Below are positions 58,011-64,000 of a stretch of 64,000 nucleotides of DNA, one piece after another. The translations under genes and the position numbers were made by a program. The stretch is from positions 43,020-107,019 of the forward strand of contig NZ_JAOPHT010000013.1 of NCBI RefSeq assembly GCF_025515305.1, written 5' to 3'. Within the stretch, counting starts at the first letter, position 1. Every line of letters starts with the position of its first letter. The notes beneath the pieces were generated by a model, which was not told the DNA's origin, did not search any database, and was given only the letters and a program-made list of their open reading frames with translations. This DNA is from Roseicyclus sediminis (GTDB lineage Bacteria; Pseudomonadota; Alphaproteobacteria; Rhodobacterales; Rhodobacteraceae).

Positions 58011-59435
58011 ATGGACTACACCGATCTCTACATCGACGGCGAATGGCGCAAGGGAACCGAGCGCTTCGACGTCATCAACCCCGCAACCGAGGAGGTTCTG
58101 GCCTCCGTCGCCTCGGCCGACATCGCCGACGCGGACGCGGCCCTCGATGCCGCCGAACGGGCGATGGCCGAGTGGGCCGCGCGCAAGCCCCGCGAGCGCT
58201 CGGAGGTGCTGCGCCGCGCCTGGGAGCTGATGACGGACAGGCTCGACCACTTCGCGCATCTCATCACGCTCGAGAACGGCAAGGCGCGGGCCGACGCGAT
58301 CGGCGAGGCGACCTATGCCGCCGAATTCTTCCGCTGGTTCGCGGAAGAGGCGGTGCGCGCCGATGGCCTGATCACCCACGCCCCCGCAAGCGGCGCGCGC
58401 ATCGTCGTGCAGCACAAGCCCGCGGGCCTCGCCGTGCTGATCACGCCATGGAACTACCCCGCCGCCATGGGCACGCGGAAGATCGCACCGGCACTGGCGG
58501 CTGGCTGCGGCGTGGTGATCAAGCCCGCCTCGGAGACGCCGCTGACGATGCTGGCGCTGATGCCGCTTCTGGAAGAGGCGGGCGTGCCGAAGGGTCTCGT
58601 CAACGTGCTGCCGTCCAAGAAGACGGGCGCGCTCGTGGATCACATGCTCCACGATCCGCGTGTGCGGGTCGTCAGCTTCACCGGCTCGACCGGCGTTGGC
58701 CGCAAACTCCTCAAGTCCGCCGCCGACCAGGTGCTGAAGCCGGCGATGGAACTGGGCGGCAACGCGCCCGTGCTGGTGCTGAAGGACGCCGACATGGATA
58801 CGGCGATCGAGGGCACGATGCTGGCCAAGATGCGCAACCTGGGCGAGGCCTGCACCGCCGCCAACCGCATCTATGTCCACGAGAGTCTCGCCGATGACTT
58901 CACCCGAAGGCTATCGGCCCGCATGTCCGCGCTCAAGGTCGGGGACGGGACGGATCCGTCCGTGGACGTCGGGCCCCTCGTGAACGCCGAAACCCGCGAC
59001 AAGGTGGCGGAATTCGTCTCGGATGCGCTGGCCAAGGGGGCGAAACTCGAATGCGGCGGCACGGTGCCGAACGGACCGGGCTTCTTCTACCCGCCCACCG
59101 TCATTTCCAACGTGCCCGAGACCGCCGATTGCGTCCATGACGAGATCTTCGGCCCCGTCGCCGCGATCCAGACCTTCGCCGACGAGGACGATGCGATCCG
59201 GAGGGCCAACGCGACCGAGTACGGGCTGGTCGCCTATGTCTTCAGCGCCGACTTCAAGCGCGCCATGCAGGTGTGCGAGCGGCTGGATTACGGCATGGTC
59301 GGTCTCAACCGGGGCCTTGTCTCCGACCCCGCCGCCCCCTTCGGCGGCACCAAGCAGTCCGGCCTCGGCCGCGAAGGCGGGCACGAGGGAATGCTGGAGT
59401 TCATGGAAACCCAGTACATCTCGGCGGAATGGTGA
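58011..59435 (+). CDS. NAD(P)-dependent aldehyde dehydrogenase
   Basis: A 474-residue enzyme of the succinate-semialdehyde dehydrogenase-like class. The cofactor region ITPWNYPAAMGTRKIAPALAAG lies near residue 145 (key residues P-W-N-Y-P). The general base Glu is in MELGGNAPVLVL near 247, and the nucleophile Cys in GEACTAANRIYVH near 281. The C-terminal GLGREGGHEGMLEFMETQYI is typical. The ATG at 58011 follows GGGAG by 9 bases. It lies between the two E2 genes, so it probably oxidises the aldehyde released by E1/E2 cleavage. Confidence 0.93.
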   Translation: MDYTDLYIDGEWRKGTERFDVINPATEEVLASVASADIADADAALDAAERAMAEWAARKPRERSEVLRRAWELMTDRLDHFAHLITLENGKARADAIGEATYAAEFFRWFAEEAVRADGLITHAPASGARIVVQHKPAGLAVLITPWNYPAAMGTRKIAPALAAGCGVVIKPASETPLTMLALMPLLEEAGVPKGLVNVLPSKKTGALVDHMLHDPRVRVVSFTGSTGVGRKLLKSAADQVLKPAMELGGNAPVLVLKDADMDTAIEGTMLAKMRNLGEACTAANRIYVHESLADDFTRRLSARMSALKVGDGTDPSVDVGPLVNAETRDKVAEFVSDALAKGAKLECGGTVPNGPGFFYPPTVISNVPETADCVHDEIFGPVAAIQTFADEDDAIRRANATEYGLVAYVFSADFKRAMQVCERLDYGMVGLNRGLVSDPAAPFGGTKQSGLGREGGHEGMLEFMETQYISAEW

Positions 59436-59445
59436 GGTCCCCCCG

Positions 59446-60321
59446 ATGAGCCATATCTCCGCAAGCCCCTCGACCCGCAAACTGGCCCTTCAGAAGGGGG
59501 TCGATCTCGAGGCACAGGCAAAACGGCTTGGACGCACAACGATCGGGCCCGAGGACCTCGAAGGCGCACCCACTCAGGCGGCGTCGGGCGACACCTCGTA
59601 CTGGGCGGTGGACCACGCGCAATTCGGGCCCGTCACCGAGGAACCGATGAGCCGCTTCGCACAGGTCGCGGCCCGCAACCTCGCCGCCGCACAGGCCCTG
59701 ATCCCGGCCGTCACGCACCACGACCGCGCCGATGTGACGGCCATCGAGGGCCTTCGCGCCGCCTGGAAGGCGGACGCGCAGGCGCGCGGCGTCAAGCTGA
59801 CCGCGCTCGCGTTCCATGTCGCGGCGCTGGCGCGGGCGCTGCGCGCCTTTCCCCGGTTCAACGCCTCGCTGTCTCAGGACGGCGAAACGCTGATCCTCAA
59901 GGGATATGTCCATGTCGGCATCGCCGTCGATACGCCCCATGGCCTGATGGTGCCCGTCATCCGCGATGCCGACCAAAAGGGCCTGTGGTCCATCGCACGC
60001 GAGATCGGCGACCTCGCCGCACGCGCGCAGGCGCGCAAGATCGGACCCGACGAGATGGGCGGCGCGTCCATGACGATCACCAACCTGGGGGGTATCGGCG
60101 GCACGGCCTTCACGCCGATCGTGAACCCGCCCGAGGTCGCCATCCTCGGCATCACCAGAACCGAGACCGTTACGGTCTGGGACGGCGATACCCCGCGCCC
60201 GGTGCCGATGGTGCCGCTCGACCTGTCCTATGACCACCGCGTGATCAACGGCGCGGACGCCGCACGGTTCCTCGCCTTCTACGCGGGGCTGATCGCCGAT
60301 CCACGCAACATGCTGCTTTGA
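59446..60321 (+). CDS. 2-oxoacid dehydrogenase acyltransferase core without lipoyl domain
   Basis: A 291-residue E2 catalytic subunit. A second peripheral-subunit-binding domain (residues about 4-38: SPSTRKLALQKGVDLEAQAK) is followed by the trimer-forming acyltransferase domain (about 65-291). The active site reads SYDHRVINGADAARF, with His264 and Asn268 in place of the commoner Asp; Asn also occurs in Azotobacter E2p. TNLGGIGGTAFTPIVNPPEV near 222 is the usual substrate channel. With no lipoyl domain it must accept acyl groups from the lipoyl protein at 56695. It ends the operon; no E3 gene follows. Confidence 0.88.
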   Translation: MSHISASPSTRKLALQKGVDLEAQAKRLGRTTIGPEDLEGAPTQAASGDTSYWAVDHAQFGPVTEEPMSRFAQVAARNLAAAQALIPAVTHHDRADVTAIEGLRAAWKADAQARGVKLTALAFHVAALARALRAFPRFNASLSQDGETLILKGYVHVGIAVDTPHGLMVPVIRDADQKGLWSIAREIGDLAARAQARKIGPDEMGGASMTITNLGGIGGTAFTPIVNPPEVAILGITRTETVTVWDGDTPRPVPMVPLDLSYDHRVINGADAARFLAFYAGLIADPRNMLL

Positions 60322-60480
60322 CGGCGACGGGCACCCATCCACATCCGCCAAACGGCCCGGCGCGGCGTCAAGCCGGTCGCGTCATGCAAGCGCTGACTGC
60401 CAGGCGACGGCGTGGTCGGGAAGCGTCGCGACCCTCCGCCCATCGCCGCCTCTTGGAAATGGCAACCGAGGGGACACAGA
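60322..60480. other. Convergent intergenic region
   Basis: A 159-bp gap between the end of the catabolic operon and the LysR gene on the opposite strand. Near its end GGGGACA (60471-60477) and TGTCCCC (60487-60493) can form a hairpin that reaches into the LysR stop region, but no T-tract follows. I see no gene. Confidence 0.35.
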
Positions 60481-61497
60481 TCATCTGTCCCCGGGCCGCG
60501 GTGCCGTCGTCCCAAGGCTGTCGTGACCTCCTGACGCGATCACCATGGCTGCTTGATCTGCATTGCCGCCAAGGCCGGTCGGATCTTCCGATTTTTCTGT
60601 GGGGTTTTCTTCGAAACACTCGTGCAACCAGTCAGCGAATACCCCCGCGATGCTTCCCGCCCCGCGCGCCCGGTCCTGTACCTTGATCCAGTAGCAGCAG
60701 TCGGATTGCACCTGACTACCCGGCACGATGGCGAGAAGGCCGCGTTCCAGATGGTCGGCCGCGTTGTAGAGGCTGATCAGGCCCAGGCCGTCTTTTCGCT
60801 GCAACAGATCCACCGCAAGATGCTCTGCCGCCATATGAGTGCCCAGTGCCGGAAGCGCGGCAGGCAGGCCCATGATCTCGCGCCATCGCGCCCAGGTGAA
60901 TGCGCCGCGGACACTGCCATGCTGGGTCCCCACGTGGACAAGCGTCCCCGACAAGACGTCATTCAGATCGGTAGGCGGCGACTTGATCAAAGGGTGATCC
61001 GGACGCGCCATCACGGCACAGACATCCCGAAACAGCAATTTCCAGGTGTCGCCGGGCTTGCGGTCGGAATGGACGATCTTGATGTCGGCATCGCCTTCCA
61101 TCGCGGGATCATGCGACGGAAGGATGCGCAGATCTGCCTCGGGGTGCCGCCCCTCGAAGTCAGAAAGGTGTCCGGCCAGCCAAAGCGTGGCAAACGAATA
61201 GGGCGCGACGATATGAACGATCGTCTCGTTCGTGCGGGACTGACGGGCATCGGCGAGCCGAATGCGTTCGAACGCATCCCCCAGGATCCCCGCAACCTCC
61301 TGACCAAGCGCGGTGGGCCCAAAACGCCCTTTGCGGCGGATGACGAGGGGCTGGCCGCAGGTTTCTTCGAGATCGCGCAGCCGATGGCTTATCGCTGCGG
61401 GCGTCACGCATAACTCGCGCGCGGCGGCCGACAGCGTGCCGTGACGCAACACGGCCTCGAAGGCGCGCAGACTGGTCAGGGACGGGGCATTGCGCAT
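60481..61497 (-). CDS. LysR-type transcriptional regulator (GcvA-like)
   Basis: A 338-residue LysR regulator. The N-terminal helix-turn-helix reads SLTSLRAFEAVLRHGTLSAA then LCVTPAAISHRLRDLEETCG, and the effector domain runs to about residue 295. A C-terminal tail of 40 residues (EENPTEKSEDPTGLGG) is unusual and may be non-native. AAAGGTGA precedes the ATG at 61497. It is divergent from the truncated M24 gene, whose intact ancestor it may once have controlled. Confidence 0.87.
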   Translation of the reverse strand: MRNAPSLTSLRAFEAVLRHGTLSAAARELCVTPAAISHRLRDLEETCGQPLVIRRKGRFGPTALGQEVAGILGDAFERIRLADARQSRTNETIVHIVAPYSFATLWLAGHLSDFEGRHPEADLRILPSHDPAMEGDADIKIVHSDRKPGDTWKLLFRDVCAVMARPDHPLIKSPPTDLNDVLSGTLVHVGTQHGSVRGAFTWARWREIMGLPAALPALGTHMAAEHLAVDLLQRKDGLGLISLYNAADHLERGLLAIVPGSQVQSDCCYWIKVQDRARGAGSIAGVFADWLHECFEENPTEKSEDPTGLGGNADQAAMVIASGGHDSLGTTAPRPGDR

Positions 61498-61506
61498 CGG
61501 GTCACC

Positions 61507-61523
61507 TTTTACCCGAGGTAAAA
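61507..61523. promoter_or_regulatory. Perfect inverted repeat at the LysR gene start
   Basis: TTTTACC-CGA-GGTAAAA has perfect 7-bp arms. It lies 10-26 bp upstream of the LysR start codon, overlapping its ribosome-binding region, and about 105 bp upstream of the divergent M24 gene. An autoregulatory operator is a fair guess. Confidence 0.4.
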
Positions 61524-61626
61524 AAAACAGCGCGAAAAAATGAATAACGATGTCGGCACCTTGGCACCTATCATGAGGAAAGTTGCCGTTTGTGCAGAAT
61601 GTGACAGCAGCGAGAGACGGCAGCAG

Positions 61627-62589
61627 ATGCCAAAAGATGCAATCGAGCGTCCGGACCTGCACGAGCTGTACTTGGCGCGCCTTGCCCATGTTCGGGCCGC
61701 GATGCGGAAGGCCGATATTCCGGCGGTTCTGGAACTGGATTCCAACCACATCATCTATGCGACCGGTGCGAGCAACATGCAGTTGTTCACCCTGCGCACG
61801 CCGGCACGCTACCTGCTGATCCTCGCCGACGGACCCACCATCCTCTACGAATATGTGGGCTGCGAACATCTGGCAAAGGACTTGCCGACCATCGACGAAA
61901 TCCGCCCCTCGGAAGGGTTGGATACGATCAGTTCGGGCGGAGACGTCGCAGGGGCCTCCAGACGGTTCGCGGCCGAGATCGCAGGCGCGATCCGGGATCA
62001 CGATTCCGAAATCGACACGCTGGCAATCGGTCGCTTCCCATGGCGCGCAGTCGACGCGCTGCGCGCCGAGGGGCTGACGGTCACGGACGCCGATGCGGCC
62101 CTGCTGCCCGCCCGCGCGATCAAGCTCGACATCGAATTGCCCTTCATCCGCGAAGCCATGCGCAGGGTCGAGGCGGGCGTGCGCCGGCTTGAGGAAACGG
62201 CGGCCCCCGACCGCACCGAAGCGGAAACCTGGGCCGAGTTTCACTATTCCCTCATGGCCAGGGAGGGGCGGTATATCTCGACGCGGCTCTTCCAGAGCGG
62301 CCCCAACACGTTCCCCTATTTTCAAGAGGCAGGATCGCGGGTCCTGCAGCCGGGGGACCTGCTGTGCCTGGATACCGATGCCATCGGGTTCGAGAACTAC
62401 GCCGTGGATTTTTCCCGGACCTTGCGAATTGCCCGAGAGACTGAGGTGAGCACTGGCCTACAGGCGTGGATGGCAGCGTTGGGCTCGAAGGACTCGTTCG
62501 CTACGCTTGTCGTGAACGGCCGCTGCGTCAGAGACCGGACGTTCGCCACGGGAAGGCCGGGCGACGGCACAGCGGACCAAGCTGCCTGA
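61627..62589 (+). pseudogene. C-terminally truncated DddP-like M24 family gene
   Basis: A 320-residue frame whose first 265 or so residues resemble the M24/DddP family (DMSP lyase and relatives): LDSNHIIYATGASNMQLF near residue 40, then ISTRLFQSGPNTFPYFQEAG near 217 and DLLCLDTDAIGFENYAVDFS with three metal-ligand Asp near 245-260. Family members run to about 440 residues, with the His and two Glu ligands in the last third. Here the match stops near position 62440 and the frame continues in unrelated sequence to a stop, so the metal site cannot form. It is most likely a broken gene. Confidence 0.7.
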
Positions 62590-62743
62590 TGCTGGTGCAG
62601 CGACAGGCGTATCAACTCAGGGCTGGTGTTCAACCACCTGGACAGATGTCCCAGGTCTTGCCGAGAGGCGACCGAACCCTCTGCGTCGCCTCATGCCGGG
62701 TCGCTCTGACAAGGTCACGCGGGACCGTGCGAGTAGGATTTCG

Positions 62744-63418
62744 TCAGGCTCGACGTCGCCGCAGAACCCCGAGCAGGCCGAGGCTCGTCGCCATCAGCAG
62801 CAGACCTGCTGGGAGTGGAACCGCGGCGATCTGGGTCAGGGTAAACCTGTCCGCCGTCACGGCGATCGTGCCACCCGGCAGGCCTGGACCCGCGCTTTGG
62901 AAGTTCAGGAAGAAGCCTGCAGAGGTGAAATCGGACAGCGGCGTCGCCGCCCAGACAGCCGGATCGACCAACGGCGCCGAGAACACACCGTCGAATGTGT
63001 CACTGAAGTTGATCTGGACGTTATTGAGGATGCGGCCGTTCACATTGGGGGCAGACATATCGTGACGGGTCGCGTTGATGAAACTGCGCGTCGCCGATGA
63101 GGCGCGAAAAAGCTGACCCTGACTGCCTGCGCCTCCGGTGGCGACGTAGCTGCCGAGTGTGACCTGGGCCTGTGGAACGGCGTTCTGATAAAGTGTGTTG
63201 GTCGCCGAGAAGACCGTGGGACTGGAGAGATCGATCTCGAACCGTCCATAGGCCGCGTCGCCGGCCGTGATGCCGTCACCGGCCAAGGATACGAAAGCGA
63301 TGGGATCTACCTCGCCCCACATCTCCAGCAGGTATGTCGCGGCTTTTGCCGCCGGGGCGGCTCCGAGCCAGAGGGCGAGCCCGAGACCGGCGCAGATCAT
63401 TCTTGAAATATGAAGCAT
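62744..63418 (-). CDS. Exported VPLPA-CTERM protein
   Basis: A 224-residue protein. It has a signal peptide (ICAGLGLALWLGAAPAAKAA, cleaved near residue 27), a beta-rich middle, and a C-terminal sorting tail: AVPLPAGLLLMATSLGLLG followed by VLRRRRA. The VPLPA motif, hydrophobic helix, and Arg cluster form the VPLPA-CTERM signal recognised by an exosortase in marine alphaproteobacteria. The protein is therefore cut and delivered to the cell surface or matrix. Function of the body is unknown. No exosortase gene is in the window. Confidence 0.85.
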   Translation of the reverse strand: MLHISRMICAGLGLALWLGAAPAAKAATYLLEMWGEVDPIAFVSLAGDGITAGDAAYGRFEIDLSSPTVFSATNTLYQNAVPQAQVTLGSYVATGGAGSQGQLFRASSATRSFINATRHDMSAPNVNGRILNNVQINFSDTFDGVFSAPLVDPAVWAATPLSDFTSAGFFLNFQSAGPGLPGGTIAVTADRFTLTQIAAVPLPAGLLLMATSLGLLGVLRRRRA

Positions 63419-63687
63419 GGCTAATTCTCCCGTTTAGGTGCCGATCGCGGTCGAGACACCCTCGGTCCCGGCGGCGAAGGGAAGCGCGGCGCGCATGAGC
63501 CCGCCGCAGGTAAGCGCTGTCCGTGATGTCATCGCGCGGGTGCCCTCGATCATCTGTTTCAATGCCGTTGCCAGTCGCGCCGAACCGCTGCTTCCACCGA
63601 ATGGCGCAGCCACTTCGCTGCATGAGGGGCGGCGTCATTTCTCCCCTCCGGCGGCCGATCTCGAACACTGCGGGCATCGCGACCTAC

Positions 63688-63855
63688 TCAAATCTCTTCG
63701 TTCTCCGCCCAGATGACGCCGCGCCCGTCCGGCTGCGGCGCGGGCTTCTCGACCGGTGTGATCCTGTCTGGCGCAGTCCGTTGCTGAGCCGCCACCGGCC
63801 CGCCGAGCCCGAGCGCCAGGGCGGTGGCGATGATCCATGCGAAACGTTTTGTCAT
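63688..63855 (-). CDS. Tiny exported protein (55 aa), tandem copy 2
   Basis: A 55-residue product. Residues 1-24 are a signal peptide (MTKRFAWIIATALALGLGGP, cleavage after VAAQ). The mature peptide is only about 31 residues: QRTAPDRITPVEKPAPQPDG, then RGVIWAENEEI. GGAAGGA precedes the ATG at 63855. A second copy ending in almost the same peptide lies directly upstream (63891-64000), so the gene is tandemly duplicated. No family recognised. Confidence 0.6.
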   Translation of the reverse strand: MTKRFAWIIATALALGLGGPVAAQQRTAPDRITPVEKPAPQPDGRGVIWAENEEI

Positions 63856-63890
63856 GTCGTGATCCTTCCTCGCGAAAATCCGCCGCGCAC

Positions 63891-64000
63891 TCATATGGAT
63901 TCTTGCTCCGCCCAGATGATGCCGCGCCCGTCCGGCTGCGGGGCGGGCTTCTCGACCGGTGTGATCCTGTCCGGCGCGGTTCGTTGCTGAGCCGCCACCG
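63891..64000 (-). CDS. Tiny exported protein, tandem copy 1 (5' end outside the window)
   Basis: The last 36 codons of a second copy. The decoded end, AAQQRTAPDRITPVEKPAPQ then PDGRGIIWAEQESI, matches the mature peptide of the gene at 63688-63855 except in the last few residues (IIWAEQESI against VIWAENEEI). The signal peptide and start lie beyond the window edge. The stop codon is 36 bp upstream of the ATG of copy 2. Confidence 0.6.
   Translation of the reverse strand, partial: VAAQQRTAPDRITPVEKPAPQPDGRGIIWAEQESI

Noticed and set aside
54721..60321. Calling E1/E2 the housekeeping pyruvate dehydrogenase complex
   Set aside because: The E2 is split, an aldehyde dehydrogenase is inserted between its parts, there is no lpd gene, and the operon is headed by a specific regulator; still, substrate is unproven.
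62440..62743. LEGLVRYACR-like stretch after the truncated M24 gene, suggesting an IS91-type transposase remnant
   Set aside because: Only about ten residues look similar, the frame breaks at once, and no terminal repeats or further transposase motifs are visible.

Overview
The window is about 64 kb of GC-rich chromosomal DNA that reads as an alphaproteobacterium of the order Rhodobacterales (family Rhodobacteraceae, roseobacter-like). The main reasons are a ctrA gene next to a DUF1153/SciP gene, a Tad pilus locus, a VPLPA-CTERM exported protein, a DddP-related M24 protein, an FnrL-type TTGA-N6-TCAA box and a GTTC-N7-GTTC LexA-type box. Apart from short remnants there is no phage, CRISPR array or intact insertion sequence.

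Layout. 1-8.6 kb: the end of glutamyl-Q tRNA(Asp) synthetase, hisI, a NifU/IscU-like scaffold, a soluble chemotaxis receptor, a 40-codon membrane protein gene behind a LexA-type box, then recG-ligA, ctrA and sciP. 8.7-16.7 kb: mnmA, a PotABC-like importer without a local binding protein, an ArgP-type LysR regulator, two small unknown genes and the rplM-rpsI operon. 16.3-22.6 kb: a sulfide:quinone oxidoreductase-like flavoprotein with a small membrane partner, the polyamine genes speD and speE, a TehA/SLAC1 channel, a thioesterase and an enoyl-CoA hydratase. 22.6-31 kb: an AT-richer S41-type peptidase, an M32 carboxypeptidase with heme A synthase, two exported proteins, two tandem tRNA-Asp genes, an EamA exporter with a GNAT enzyme, and a pirin. 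31.1-33 kb: a MATE exporter with a glyoxalase-related protein.

33.1-43.1 kb is a Tad/Flp pilus locus on the minus strand, in transcription order flp, cpaB, a TadG-like gene, two TadE-like genes, cpaE, cpaF, tadB, tadC, a LuxR-type regulator and cpaA. It carries no visible secretin (CpaC/RcpA), OmpA-like or TadD gene.

43.4-60.3 kb is the most distinctive part: two divergent transcription units that look like one catabolic system. Leftward runs an RbsBAC-type sugar importer with an SDR dehydrogenase, a 3-hydroxyisobutyrate-dehydrogenase-type enzyme and a ThuA-like protein. Rightward runs a cytoplasmic regulator made of a winged-helix domain fused to a periplasmic-type solute-binding domain, then a second SDR, an M24-family protein, TPP-dependent E1 alpha and beta subunits, an E2 split over two genes and an aldehyde dehydrogenase. 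A coherent but unproven reading is uptake of a polyol or sugar, oxidation to an alpha-hydroxyketone, acetoin-dehydrogenase-like thiolytic cleavage to acyl-CoA plus aldehyde, and oxidation of the aldehyde. The substrate cannot be told from sequence.

60.5-64 kb: a LysR regulator divergent from a C-terminally truncated DddP-like gene, a VPLPA-CTERM protein, and two tandem copies of a gene for a tiny exported protein, the second cut by the window edge.
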